Shown: positions 16,355 to 25,160 of the stretch, one piece after another | Position numbering within the stretch: the stretch's first letter is position 1 | How the letters are laid out: the number at the start of each line of letters is the position of its first letter | From: Croceibacterium_B sp963811255 | Lineage (GTDB): Bacteria > Pseudomonadota > Alphaproteobacteria > Sphingomonadales > Sphingomonadaceae | Direction: 5' to 3' | Assembly (NCBI GenBank): GCA_963811255.1 | Contig: CAWEQI010000005.1 | Coordinates: 1 to 64,000, forward strand | DNA: 64,000 nucleotides | Notes under the pieces: generated by a model | The model's input: the letters and a program-made list of their open reading frames with translations, nothing else | Database searches by the model: none | What the model was told of the DNA's origin: nothing | Program-made: the position numbers and the translations under genes

Positions 16355-16699
16355 CTACTCGGCCCCCTCGCCACGAAATCGCCGCACAAGCGAGATGCAC
16401 GCCAGCCCGATCAGCACGGCGAAGATATCGGCGATCCAGTCGCGCCAATCGCTGTCCCGGTGGATCGACGGGACCCTCTGGACAATCTCGATCAACCCGC
16501 CGAACGCGACCAGCGCCGCCGCCAGTTTGAGCCGCGGGACGCGCGGATAGGCGGCGCAGCCGAGCACGGTGATGACGAAGAACGCCGCCATGTGCTGCAG
16601 CTTGTCCCACACCCGGACCGCCGGCGGGTGGGGCAGAACGGCCATCGTGAAGGCGAACAGCGAGGCGGCCCAGAAGGCAAATCTGATGAGGCGTGTCAC
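16355..16699 (-). CDS. VanZ-like small membrane protein (114 aa)
   Basis: Four predicted membrane helices and the KLQHMAAFFVITVL, GLIEIVQ and DWRDWIADIFAVLIG segments match VanZ-like domains. The function of stand-alone members is not known. Confidence 0.75.
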   Translation of the reverse strand: MTRLIRFAFWAASLFAFTMAVLPHPPAVRVWDKLQHMAAFFVITVLGCAAYPRVPRLKLAAALVAFGGLIEIVQRVPSIHRDSDWRDWIADIFAVLIGLACISLVRRFRGEGAE

Positions 16700-16770
16700 G
16701 CGGGCCCCATTTCATTGCCGGGGCTGTGAAGCAACGGGAATCGGTGGGTCCAGCGATGAAGCGCGCTCGA

Positions 16771-17469
16771 TCACGGCTGCAGCACCACCCAGCGCATCGG
16801 TCTGTCGCTCGCCTCGCTGCGATAGCGGCTGTTGGCCGTCCACAGCGTCCACGGCCGCCCGCCATAATCCGGCTGGAACCAATCGCGCGTCAACCACAGG
16901 TTTCGATCGAGCTTGTTGGCGATGCCGTAGCGCCGTTCGAACGCCTTCGAGATCTTGAGCACCGCCGGCTTGCCAACATGGCCCTCGATTTCGTTGAGGA
17001 AGGTGGTCAGCTCGCTTTCGATGCCTCCCTCGCTCATCCGGTTGGGGCAGGCGTCGGCGAGCTTGTCGAGTTCGATCGCCGGCGGCAGCATCGCCGGATC
17101 ACGCGGCACGACGGTGACGAAGTTGGCCGCCTGCTTGTCGGCCGGCACGCACGGGTCGTAAAGGTGCACCGCGCCGAATGGTAGGCCCGCGGCGCGCGCC
17201 GCCGCCATGTTGCGCGAGAACGTCGAATCGCGCCCGTTCGCCCCGTCGCTGGCGTCGAGATAGGCGAAGCGCGCGCCGATCGCCTTGAGCGCGCGGAAAT
17301 CGACCGCGCCGTCGGCCGCGTCGACCTCGACTCCCTGTACGGGGTAATGCTGCGGGTCAGGCCGCCAGTGCTCGAACCGCCACCAGCCCCAGACGCCCGC
17401 CAGCAGCGCGATCAGGAGCACCGCGCCAGCGATCCGCCAGCGCCAGCCGATTGCCCGTTTCCTGCCCAT
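16771..17469 (-). CDS. GH25-like (lysozyme-fold) membrane-anchored protein with altered catalytic acids (232 aa)
   Basis: A single N-terminal membrane helix (AGAVLLIALLAGVWGWW) leads to a GH25-type barrel facing the periplasm. The family normally shows GVDVS and a D-x-E pair after a Pro. Here the matching segments are GVEVD (E48) and PPAIELDKL (E133, D135), so the acid positions are swapped in length. Muramidase activity is therefore doubtful; a glycan-binding or altered role is inference. It lies 27 nt after the UPF0262 gene on the same strand. Confidence 0.75.
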   Translation of the reverse strand: MGRKRAIGWRWRIAGAVLLIALLAGVWGWWRFEHWRPDPQHYPVQGVEVDAADGAVDFRALKAIGARFAYLDASDGANGRDSTFSRNMAAARAAGLPFGAVHLYDPCVPADKQAANFVTVVPRDPAMLPPAIELDKLADACPNRMSEGGIESELTTFLNEIEGHVGKPAVLKISKAFERRYGIANKLDRNLWLTRDWFQPDYGGRPWTLWTANSRYRSEASDRPMRWVVLQP

Positions 17470-17496
17470 CGATACCTTGCTTCGATCCCGCGCCCG

Positions 17497-17982
17497 TCAG
17501 CTCTTGATATGCAGCACGCAGATCAGCGTGAAAAGCCGCCGGGCGGTGGCAAAGTCCAACTCGACCTTGCCCTCGAGCGCTTCGGTCAGCTGGCGCGCGC
17601 CGCGGTCGTGAATCGCCCGCCGAGCCATGTCGACCGTCTCTAGCTCGCGCGCCGAGGACTGGTGCAGATTTTTGTAGTAGGAATCGCAGATCGCGAAGTA
17701 CTCGCGCACCTCGCGCCGGAAGCGGGCGAGGCCGAGGGTGACCGCGCCGGCCTGGTTGCCCTCGGCGTCGCGCAGGTCGATCCGCAGCCGCCCGTCGGGT
17801 ACTGCCAAATGCAGCGACCACGGCCCGCGATGCCCCTGCGCCGCCGCCCGCAGCGGCACGAACCGGCTGTCGGCGATCAGGTCGCGCAGCGCCGCCTCGC
17901 GCTCGCGGTCGACGTCCTCCCCTCGGCGCAGCACGGTCGCCTCGTCGAGCGAAATTGCGGCGATGCGGTCGGCGTCGGCCAT
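17497..17982 (-). CDS. UPF0262 family protein (161 aa)
   Basis: The sequence (IAAISLDEATVLRRGEDVDREREAA, LRIDLRDAEGN, FAICDSYYKNLHQSSARELETVDMARRAIHDRGA) matches the alphaproteobacterial UPF0262 family, function unknown. The ATG at 17982 fits the family start; one at 18006 is 8 codons upstream. Confidence 0.88.
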   Translation of the reverse strand: MADADRIAAISLDEATVLRRGEDVDREREAALRDLIADSRFVPLRAAAQGHRGPWSLHLAVPDGRLRIDLRDAEGNQAGAVTLGLARFRREVREYFAICDSYYKNLHQSSARELETVDMARRAIHDRGARQLTEALEGKVELDFATARRLFTLICVLHIKS

Positions 17983-18026
17983 GCGCCGCCTATTGCAGCG
18001 CAGCATGGGCGCGGCAAGGCGAGTTT

Positions 18027-18153
18027 CCTCCCCGGCACGGGGAGGTGGCAGACGCCGAAGGCGTCTGACGGAGGGGATTCGCCGCCGCCGTCACGTCTGT
18101 GGCGAGTCCCCTCCACCGCACTGCGTGCGGTCCCCCTCCCCGTGCCGGGGAGG
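18027..18153. repeat. Palindromic intergenic repeat, copy 1 (127 bp)
   Basis: The element begins CCTCCCCGGCACGGGGAGG and ends CCTCCCCGTGCCGGGGAGG, which are perfect inverted repeats, with further nested complementarity (GGAGGGGATTCGCC against GGCGAGTCCCCTCC). A second copy in opposite orientation is at 38925-39053. It sits upstream of dnaB. Confidence 0.88.
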
Positions 18154-18218
18154 CTTGTGCCCGCTATCCACAAGCAAGTCCTGTTGCCCCCGGACTCCGA
18201 CAGGCGCATCACGCGCCG

Positions 18219-19727
18219 ATGGCCGACGAAGCGCTCCTCCTCCGCCCCGAGACGAAACCCGATTCGTCGGGCCGCGTACTGCCCGCGAATCTCGAAGCCG
18301 AGGCGGCGTTCCTCGGCGCGGCGCTGATCGACAACCGGCTCATCGAAGAACTGACGGTGGCGTTGCGCCCCGAGCACTTCTTCGATCCGCTGCACCAGCG
18401 GCTCTACGAGCGCATCCTCACCCTGCTCGACAAGCAGATGGTTGTCACGCCGGTCACCCTGAAGCCCTACTTCGAGGCCGACGAGGCCCTCAAGGAGCTT
18501 GGCGGCACCAGCTATCTTGCCCGTCTCACCGCCGACGGCCAGGGCCTGCTCGCCCCGCGCGAGCTGGCCCAGCAGATCTACGATCTCGCCCTCTTGCGCG
18601 AGTTGGTCAGCGTCGGCCGCGAACTGGTCGAAAATGCGCTCGACACCTCGGAAGAGGTCGAACCGATGCACCAGATCGAACAGGCCGAATCGCGCCTGTT
18701 CGAGGTCGCCGAGGGCGCCACCGGCAACGCCGACGCCGAATCGTTCCGCGGCGCCACCAGCAAGGCGCTCGCCATGATCGAGACGGCGATCAACTCGGGC
18801 GGCCACGTCTCGGGCAAGACCACCGGCTTCGCCTCGATCAACGACAAGTGCGGGGGCTTGCACAATTCCGACCTGATCATCGTCGCCGGTCGCCCCGGCA
18901 TGGGCAAGTCGTCGCTCGCCACCAACATCGCCTTCAACTGCGCCGACCGCGCCTTGCGCGACAAGCGCGACGGGATCGAGAAATCGATCGGCGCCGGCGT
19001 CGCATTGTTCAGCCTCGAAATGAGTAGCGACCAGCTCGCCACCCGCATTCTCGCCGAGCAGGCCGGCATCCCCTCCGAAGCGCTGCGCATGGGCAAGATC
19101 AGCCGCGAGGATTTCCAGCAGCTCTCCTATGCCAGCCAGCGTCTTGCCGAGCTGCCGCTGTACATCGACGACACCCCGGCCCTCAGCATCGCCGCGCTGC
19201 GCACCCGCGCCCGGCGCCTCAAGCGGCGGCACGACATCGGCCTGATCGTGATCGATTACCTGCAGCTGATGCAGGGTAGCCAGCGCAGCCAGGACAACCG
19301 CGTCAACGAGATCAGCGAGATCAGCCGCGGCCTGAAGACGCTGGCAAAGGAACTTAACGTGCCGGTCATCGCGCTCAGTCAGCTCAGCCGCGCGGTCGAG
19401 CAGCGCGACGACAAGCGCCCGATGCTCTCCGACCTGCGCGAATCCGGTTCGATCGAGCAAGACGCCGACATGGTCTGGTTCATCTTCCGCGAGGACTACT
19501 ACGTCGCCGCCCGCGAGCCCAAGCGCCCGATCGAGAGCGACGAACCCAAGGTCCACGAAGCCCACGCCGCCTGGGCCGCGCAGATGGAGAGCGTCTACGG
19601 CCTCGCCGAACTGATCGTCGCCAAACAACGCCACGGCGCCACCGGCAAGGTGCGGCTAAGATTCGAGCCGAAGATCACCAAGTTCTCGGACCTGGCCGAG
19701 GGCGACTACGCGGCGGATTACGATTGA
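18219..19727 (+). CDS. dnaB: Replicative DNA helicase DnaB (502 aa)
   Basis: DnaB unwinds DNA at the replication fork as a hexamer. The N-terminal collar domain (residues about 20-120) is followed by a RecA-like core with Walker A GRPGMGKS (224-231), a Walker B-type LIVIDYLQLM and the SQLSRAVEQR segment. The ATG at 18219 gives MADEALLLRPE; earlier in-frame sequence reads through the intergenic repeat and is non-coding. Its 3' end overlaps the convergent DsbA-like gene by 10 nt. Confidence 0.96.
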   Translation: MADEALLLRPETKPDSSGRVLPANLEAEAAFLGAALIDNRLIEELTVALRPEHFFDPLHQRLYERILTLLDKQMVVTPVTLKPYFEADEALKELGGTSYLARLTADGQGLLAPRELAQQIYDLALLRELVSVGRELVENALDTSEEVEPMHQIEQAESRLFEVAEGATGNADAESFRGATSKALAMIETAINSGGHVSGKTTGFASINDKCGGLHNSDLIIVAGRPGMGKSSLATNIAFNCADRALRDKRDGIEKSIGAGVALFSLEMSSDQLATRILAEQAGIPSEALRMGKISREDFQQLSYASQRLAELPLYIDDTPALSIAALRTRARRLKRRHDIGLIVIDYLQLMQGSQRSQDNRVNEISEISRGLKTLAKELNVPVIALSQLSRAVEQRDDKRPMLSDLRESGSIEQDADMVWFIFREDYYVAAREPKRPIESDEPKVHEAHAAWAAQMESVYGLAELIVAKQRHGATGKVRLRFEPKITKFSDLAEGDYAADYD

Positions 19728-20443
19728 CGGGCAAGCGGCCGCCCAACCGTCCCACACTTGTCCAGACTTACTTCGTACCCGGTTCGCGCCTTGGCGACGT
19801 TCGCCCGCAAATGCGCAAGGGTCATTCCTCCGAAGGTGAGAGTGTTGCCGATGATGAACCCGGGAGTTCCTTGAAGACCGAGCATCTGCGCCTGCTTGTC
19901 GTTGCGCGCCAGAAGATCGGCGATTTCCTCCGAATGAGCCGCCTTGTCCCTCTCAAGACGTGCCCAGTCGACGCCCGCTTTCTTCGCTGCGGCCCTGATC
20001 ACCGAGTCACTGAGCGGCAGCGGCGCTTCCATCAGCGCATTATGGAACGCAAGATACTTGCCCTGGTACTTGCTCGCGATCGCCGCCCGCGCCGCCGCTT
20101 CGGAAGCGGGGCCGAAGATCGGCCAGTCGCGGAAGATTACCCGGATTTTCCTGTCACTGGCGAGCAACCGCTTGAGCGGTCCTTGAGTGGCCCGGCAATA
20201 GGGGCACTGATAGTCCATGTATTCGACGATCGTGACGTCGTACTTGGCCGGTACGATCGCCGGCGCGACGGCATCCTCGGTGAAGTAGCGTCGCTGCTGC
20301 TCGATGCTCGGCTGGCTCGCGGGATCAGCCGCGGCCAACGTGCCAGTCACACAGATGCCTGCGGTCAGTGCGAGCGCGGCCGCAGTCAAAATCAGCTTCA
20401 ATCTACTACTCCTGCTGGGTATGGCGGCGCCCGCCACCCTCAT
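19718..20443 (-). CDS. DsbA-family thiol:disulfide oxidoreductase, exported (241 aa)
   Basis: A signal peptide (LKLILTAAALALTAG) precedes a thioredoxin/DsbA fold. The active site is YQCPYC (C80, C83), followed by a helical insert and the cis-Pro loop LQGTPGFIIG. It should act on periplasmic protein disulfides. The CPYC motif and length fit DsbA-like and DsbG/BdbD-like enzymes. Confidence 0.85.
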   Translation of the reverse strand: MRVAGAAIPSRSSRLKLILTAAALALTAGICVTGTLAAADPASQPSIEQQRRYFTEDAVAPAIVPAKYDVTIVEYMDYQCPYCRATQGPLKRLLASDRKIRVIFRDWPIFGPASEAAARAAIASKYQGKYLAFHNALMEAPLPLSDSVIRAAAKKAGVDWARLERDKAAHSEEIADLLARNDKQAQMLGLQGTPGFIIGNTLTFGGMTLAHLRANVAKARTGYEVSLDKCGTVGRPLARQS

Positions 20444-20488
20444 CGCCTGAGTTCCGTCACCTGAGCGAGCGGTGAATGGGGCGCAGCC

Positions 20489-21226
20489 TCAAAGCTCCTG
20501 CCGCGTCGGCCGGAACAATATCTCGTTGATGTCGACGTCCTGGGGCTGGCGCATCGCGAACAGCACGCAGCGGGCGAACAAGTCCGCCGGGATCGCCACC
20601 TCGTCGTAGAACTGCTTCATGCCCGCGGCGACGTCGGGCTCGGTGATCGAATCCGCCAGCTCCGACTGCACCGCGCCGGGCGAGATCACCGTGGTGCGGA
20701 TGTTGTGCGGCTTAACTTCCATCCTCAGGCCTTCCGAGATCACCCGCACAGCGTGCTTGGTCGCGGCGTAGACGGCGGCGCCCGCTCGCACCTTGTGCCC
20801 GGCAACTGACGACACATTAATGATGTGCCCGCTCTTCTGACGGACCATGTGCGGCAACGCGGCGGCGATGCCGTAAAGCACCCCCTTGATGTTGACGTCG
20901 ATCATCCGGTCCCACTCGTCGAGCTTGAGCCGCTCGAGTGGCGAGTGCGGCATCAGCCCGGCGTTGTTGAGGATCGCGTCGATCCGCCCGTGGCGCTCGA
21001 CTGCGCCATCGACCAGCCGCCGCACTTGCGCGCGGTCGGTGATGTCGGTCCGCACCGCCGCGCCTTCGCCGAGCGACAGCTCGTCCGCCAGCGCGTGCAG
21101 CCGCTCCACCCGCCGCGCGCCCAGCACCAGCTTGGCGCCTTCGCGAGCGAGCGCCCGCGCCGCCGCCTCGCCCAATCCGCTGCTGGCGCCGGTGATGACG
21201 ACGACTTTGCCTTCGATGGTCTGCAT
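20489..21226 (-). CDS. Short-chain dehydrogenase/reductase (245 aa)
   Basis: Classical SDR with TGASSGLGEA (cofactor loop), NNAG, NVSSVAG and catalytic YAATK. The R in GARRVERL after strand 2 suggests NADP preference. Similar proteins are annotated as YdfG-like or clavaldehyde dehydrogenase-like; substrate unknown. Confidence 0.85.
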   Translation of the reverse strand: MQTIEGKVVVITGASSGLGEAAARALAREGAKLVLGARRVERLHALADELSLGEGAAVRTDITDRAQVRRLVDGAVERHGRIDAILNNAGLMPHSPLERLKLDEWDRMIDVNIKGVLYGIAAALPHMVRQKSGHIINVSSVAGHKVRAGAAVYAATKHAVRVISEGLRMEVKPHNIRTTVISPGAVQSELADSITEPDVAAGMKQFYDEVAIPADLFARCVLFAMRQPQDVDINEILFRPTRQEL

Positions 21227-21413
21227 CGCAGTTCCCGCGCAACCGACCGCGGTCGCGCGGACAAGCGATCAATGGGCGGCGCTCAGCGAGGTTCCGCCGC
21301 CGCCATTTGCCAGGCGCACCAGGCGCAGGCGGCGGCAGCTCCGAGCGACGCCGAAAGAGGCGCCGCCTTGGTACTGTCTTGCGGTTTGGCCGCGGTGGGA
21401 GAAAGCTCCGCCC

Positions 21414-21566
21414 TCAATCGACCATCGCTGCCACCAGGCGGCGCAGTTCGAGGGTGGAGAGCGTGCCCGAGCGGCGCTCGCACGGGCGCTCGCCGGATTC
21501 GGCCTTCGCGCCCAGACGGAGCGAAAGCGTGGGGCGCCTGGTGGCGCCCGCAGTCAGTGTAGTCAT
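21414..21566 (-). CDS. Small hypothetical protein beside infA (50 aa)
   Basis: The frame from an ATG at 21566 (MTTLTAGATRRPTLSLRLG) ends GTLSTLELRRLVAAMVD. AGGAA lies 6 nt upstream of that ATG. The conserved-looking ESGERPCERRSGTLSTLELRRLVA segment and a good start support a real short gene downstream of infA. Function unknown. Confidence 0.5.
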   Translation of the reverse strand: MTTLTAGATRRPTLSLRLGAKAESGERPCERRSGTLSTLELRRLVAAMVD

Positions 21567-21616
21567 TGCATTCCTTGTCGCGGCCCTGGGCCGCGCTTGC
21601 ATAAGTGTGGCGAGCG

Positions 21617-21880
21617 TCACCGCCTGAAGCCGGCGCGGCGCTTGGCCGGCCCCGCTCCGGGGGTTCGCTCGCGGAACACGATCCGGCCTTTGCTCAGATC
21701 GTAGGGTGTCATCTCCACGTGAACCCGGTCGCCGACCACCGAGCGGATGCGGAACTTGCGCATCTTGCCGGCGGTGTAACAGATGATCCGGTGCTGGTTG
21801 TCCAGCGTGACGCCGAAGCGTCCGTCGGGCAGGATCTCGTCGATCTGGCCTTCGAGCGTGAGGAGTTCTTCTTTCGCCAA
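21617..21880 (-). CDS. infA: Translation initiation factor IF-1 (87 aa)
   Basis: IF-1 binds the ribosomal A site during initiation. The S1/OB-fold sequence KEELLTLEGQIDEILPDGRF, GKMRKFRIRSVVGDRVHVEM and YDLSKGRIVFRER is unmistakable, with an Arg-rich tail. The only start that fits the family is a TTG at 21880, with AAAGG 6 nt upstream; reading further upstream is non-homologous. Confidence 0.93.
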   Translation of the reverse strand: MAKEELLTLEGQIDEILPDGRFGVTLDNQHRIICYTAGKMRKFRIRSVVGDRVHVEMTPYDLSKGRIVFRERTPGAGPAKRRAGFRR

Positions 21881-22071
21881 TGTGCGCCTTTCATGGTTTT
21901 CGTTGCCGGGGCGTCGCCATGCGAAAGCCCCCGGCGGTGCCGAAAAAGCATGAAAGCGAAAGGATGGGGCCACTGGAAAGCGGCCGTCAATTTCCGTCGC
22001 AGGCGACGTCAGCGGCCCTCCAGATAGCGATTGCGGCGAAAATAGCAACCGCGGCGCTCGACGCCCTGCCA

Positions 22072-22821
22072 TCAGCCTTCTAGTGGCAGCACCTGTCCCG
22101 TCACCGCGCCGCCGTCGACGACGAACTCGCTGCCAGTCGAATAAGTCGCCTCCGTCAGCAAGAAACGGACCAGGCGGGCGACTTCGTCGGGCTCTCCGAA
22201 ACGGGCGATCGGCTGCGCGGCGGCGATGTCGTCGGACATGCCTTCGGTCATTGGCGTGTGAATTGGACCAGGATGGACCGAAACCACGCGAATGCAGTTG
22301 CCGGCAAGATCGAGTGCGGCCGTCTTGGTCAGCCCGCGTACGCCCCATTTGCTGGCGACATAGGCCGGCATCGCCGCGTACCCGATCAGCCCGGCGGTCG
22401 AGGAGGTGTTGACGATCGCACCCCCGCCGGCGCGTGCCAGCGCCGGGGCGGTCGCGCGGATGCCGAGGAACATGCCGACGAGGTTCACCTCGATCACTCG
22501 GCGGAATGCTTCGGGCGTGCAATCGACGACACTGCCGGTGCCGAGAATGCCGGCATTGTTGAACAACGCGTTGATTGAGCCGAATTCGCGCTCGGCTTCG
22601 GCAACGGCGGCGTCCCAGTCCTCGGCCTTGGTCACGTCCAGGCGGCGGAAGCGGACGCGCGGGCCGAGTTCGGCCGCGAGCGCCCGCCCGTCGTCCTCGA
22701 TCACGTCCGCGATCAGAACGCGGGCGCCGCCGTCCGCCAGCAGGCGGGCCGTGGCTCCGCCGATGCCGCGGGCGCCGCCGGTGACGATTACGCGCAGGTC
22801 GTCGGGGGAAATGCCGCTCAT
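22072..22821 (-). CDS. Short-chain dehydrogenase/reductase (249 aa)
   Basis: Classical SDR: TGGARGIGGATA, the NAD-type acidic residue in IADVIEDD, LDVTKAED, NNAG, NTSSTAG and YVASKWG. The ATG at 22821 is preceded by AAGGAA. Resembles 3-alpha/beta-hydroxysteroid or cyclohexanol dehydrogenase-like SDRs; substrate unknown. Confidence 0.87.
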   Translation of the reverse strand: MSGISPDDLRVIVTGGARGIGGATARLLADGGARVLIADVIEDDGRALAAELGPRVRFRRLDVTKAEDWDAAVAEAEREFGSINALFNNAGILGTGSVVDCTPEAFRRVIEVNLVGMFLGIRATAPALARAGGGAIVNTSSTAGLIGYAAMPAYVASKWGVRGLTKTAALDLAGNCIRVVSVHPGPIHTPMTEGMSDDIAAAQPIARFGEPDEVARLVRFLLTEATYSTGSEFVVDGGAVTGQVLPLEG

Positions 22822-22882
22822 CGTGAATTCCTTCGGTTGTCGTGCGAAGCCGAGGGGTAACGCGGATCGCCGAGCCCCAATC

Positions 22883-22999
22883 ATGGGGAATGATACGGAG
22901 CCGGACGATCTCTCCGACGGATTGGCCGAACGGCTGCGCGCGAGTTCGGAATGGATGATGCGCAAGGCGCAACTGGAGCGGCGTGCGGAACACGATTGA
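22883..22999 (+). CDS. Possible 38-residue protein
   Basis: A short frame (MGNDTEPDDLSDGLAERLRA to RKAQLERRAEHD) with chromosomal codon use is divergent from the SDR gene. No clear ribosome-binding site precedes it, so it is only a candidate. Confidence 0.3.
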   Translation: MGNDTEPDDLSDGLAERLRASSEWMMRKAQLERRAEHD

Positions 23000-23079
23000 G
23001 GGGTGGCGTATCGTGAATGAAATGGACATCCAGATGACCGCCCGGTCTGTTCCCGCTTTCGAGGAAGCTTGCAGGCGTT

Positions 23080-24276
23080 CTACAAGCCCAGGTTGAGCCG
23101 CCGGCTGACCGTGTAGTCGACCACCGAGACCAGGAACCAGCCGAGCCACCAGCGCAGCCGGTTCCACGGCGTCGCCCACTGGCGGTAGAGCGCCGGGGTG
23201 ACCTCGAGCGAGGCGGGCGCGTGATCGGCGACGAACTCGCGCATCCGCTCGGCCAGCGCCGCGTCCTCGATCTTCACCACGATCTCGAGATTGATGTACA
23301 GGCTCCGCATGTCGAAGTTGGCGCTGCCGATGTACACCGCGTCGTCGAGCACGATCAGCTTGGTGTGCAGCTTGCACGGCTGGAATTCCCAGATCCGCGC
23401 CCGCGCCGCGAGCAACCGGCCGTACAGCGAGCGCGCCGCGGCGATGGTGGTGGTGTTGTCGGATTTGCCGGCCATCACCAGCCGCGTCTCGCCCTTGCGG
23501 GCGATCCGGCGGATGCGCCTGAGCAGGGTGAATGCCGGCGAAAAGTAGGCCATGATCAGGTCGAGCCGTTGGGCGCGGATCATGTCGCGGCTGACGCAGC
23601 GCGCCCATGAGGAGAGCCAGCGGGTCGGCCCGCCGATCAGCAGCCGTACCGGATCCGGCCCCGGGTCCCACTCGCGCACCATCCGGCGCATTCCGCGGAA
23701 CTTGGCGTCGGGCTTCAGGGTCCAGGCCTTGAGCCGCTCGTACCAGTCAACCACCTTGGCAACCAGGCTTCCCTCGACGGTGAAGCCGAGATCGTGCCAG
23801 CCGTTGTCCTGTGGCGGGGCGAAGTATTCGTCGGTCACGTTGAACCCACCGAGCATCGCGATCCGCTCGTCGGCGACGGCGATCTTCTGGTGGTTGCGGA
23901 TGAGGTAGCGCACGCTCCAGTGCGGCTGGAAGCAGCAGAAGCACCCGCCCGCCTCCACCATCTCTTCGAAGAAGCCGTCCGGCGTCGTCGAGCCGAAGCC
24001 GTCGAGCAGCAGCGAGACTTCGACCCCGCGGCGGGCGGCGCGGACCAGCGCGTCGCGCACCTTCGTGCCGACCTCGTCGGGGGCGTAGACGTAGAACGCC
24101 AGGCGCAGCGACGTCTCGGCCTCGTCGATCAGCCTGAGCAGGCGCGCGAGCCGGTCCTTGCCCGCGGGGTAGAAGGTCAGGTCCTGCCCTTGCGCACTGC
24201 ACGAAAAGACCGGCGGGTCGCGATATGGCGGCGGTTCGCCGGGTACCGTATCGGCGGAAGTGGCTACCCGCTCCAT
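23080..24276 (-). CDS. Phospholipase D-family protein, cardiolipin synthase-like (398 aa)
   Basis: Two HKD-type motifs are present: NHQKIAVADERIAMLGGFN in the first half and LHTKLIVLDDAVYIGSANFD in the second, the layout of ClsB/ClsC-type cardiolipin synthases. There is no clear N-terminal membrane anchor, but a hydrophobic C-terminus (WWLGWFLVSVVDY) may associate with the membrane. The likely reaction is phosphatidyl transfer to make cardiolipin. Confidence 0.85.
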   Translation of the reverse strand: MERVATSADTVPGEPPPYRDPPVFSCSAQGQDLTFYPAGKDRLARLLRLIDEAETSLRLAFYVYAPDEVGTKVRDALVRAARRGVEVSLLLDGFGSTTPDGFFEEMVEAGGCFCCFQPHWSVRYLIRNHQKIAVADERIAMLGGFNVTDEYFAPPQDNGWHDLGFTVEGSLVAKVVDWYERLKAWTLKPDAKFRGMRRMVREWDPGPDPVRLLIGGPTRWLSSWARCVSRDMIRAQRLDLIMAYFSPAFTLLRRIRRIARKGETRLVMAGKSDNTTTIAAARSLYGRLLAARARIWEFQPCKLHTKLIVLDDAVYIGSANFDMRSLYINLEIVVKIEDAALAERMREFVADHAPASLEVTPALYRQWATPWNRLRWWLGWFLVSVVDYTVSRRLNLGL

Positions 24277-24389
24277 CGCCGCCTCTTAGCACGGTACGCC
24301 GGTCGCGAAACCTTGACTTCTCGCGCCTTTGTCCCTAGGTGCCGCGCTCCCCGAACAGACCCGTTCGTTTTTCATTTGCGGAGTGCCCG

Positions 24390-24734
24390 ATGGCGCGCGT
24401 CACCGTCGAAGATTGCGTCGACAAAATCCCCAACCGGTTCGACCTCGTCCTGTTTGCCGCTCAGCGCGCGCGGGAGATTTCCGGCGGCGCCGAGCTGACG
24501 ATCGACCGCGACCGTGACAAGAACCCGGTCGTCGCCCTGCGCGAGATCGCCGAGGAAACCGTCCGGCCCAAGGAGCTCCACGAGTCGGTGGTCCAGGGAC
24601 TTCAGCGGGTGCTGCCGGAGGACGAGGAAGACGCCGACGAGATCGGCTCCCTCAGCCAGTCGGCCGAAGCTATGCGCCTGTCGGCCGCTGCCCCGGCCCG
24701 TTCGACCTCGATCGGCGGTGATTACGAGGGCTGA
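24390..24734 (+). CDS. rpoZ: RNA polymerase omega subunit (114 aa)
   Basis: Omega helps assemble RNA polymerase. The sequence MARVTVEDCVDKIPNRFDLV, then AQRAREISGGAELT and NPVVALREIAEETV is diagnostic. The C-terminal extension is usual in alphaproteobacteria. Confidence 0.95.
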   Translation: MARVTVEDCVDKIPNRFDLVLFAAQRAREISGGAELTIDRDRDKNPVVALREIAEETVRPKELHESVVQGLQRVLPEDEEDADEIGSLSQSAEAMRLSAAAPARSTSIGGDYEG

Positions 24735-24745
24735 ACCGGCCTGTG

Positions 24746-24782
24746 GATAGCCGCCTTCACCCTGTGCGGTGCGGCGGCTATC
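24746..24782. terminator. 10-bp stem-loop after rpoZ
   Basis: GATAGCCGCC (24746-24755) pairs perfectly with GGCGGCTATC (24773-24782) around a 17-nt loop. It begins 12 nt after the rpoZ stop. No T-run follows, so it may be an attenuator or RNA-stabilising hairpin rather than a classical terminator. Confidence 0.45.
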
Positions 24783-24822
24783 AGCCCGGCGACCGATTCT
24801 CATCTGTTTGCCGGAGCTTAGA

Positions 24823-25059
24823 ATGGCCGAGACCACCGACGACCGCCTGCGCCTCTTGATCGAACGCGTCGAGCGCCTCGAGGAAGAAAAGAAGGGTATC
24901 GCCGACGACATCCGCGACGTCTACGCCGAGGCCAAGGCGGTCGGCTATGACACCAAGATCATGCGCCAGATCGTCCGCCTCAGGAAGATGAAGCCCGACG
25001 ACAGGCGCGAAATGGAAGCCGTCCTCGACACCTACAAGGCTGCGCTCGGGCTGGGCTGA
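24823..25059 (+). CDS. gapR: GapR-family (DUF2312) nucleoid-associated protein (78 aa)
   Basis: The sequence LLIERVERLEEEKKGIADDI, then VYAEAKAVGYDTKIMRQIVRLRKMK matches DUF2312, the family of Caulobacter GapR, which binds overtwisted AT-rich DNA and aids replication. It is essentially all helical, with a coiled-coil N-half. ATG at 24823 fits the family. Confidence 0.92.
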   Translation: MAETTDDRLRLLIERVERLEEEKKGIADDIRDVYAEAKAVGYDTKIMRQIVRLRKMKPDDRREMEAVLDTYKAALGLG

Positions 25060-25160
25060 GCGGGTCGAAGCCGCCGGACTGACGGGAAACGGCGACCGCA
25101 CCAGGAACGGCGCGGCGCACGGCGAATTGAATCGGCGTACCTCTCAACAGGAGCCGAGCC

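Noticed and set aside
15092..16729. 545-codon plus-strand frame opposite the Rieske gene
   Set aside because: Antisense shadow; the minus strand carries the clear Rieske motifs.
17877..19634. 585-codon minus-strand frame opposite dnaB
   Set aside because: Antisense shadow of dnaB; translation is repetitive and Asp/Val-rich.
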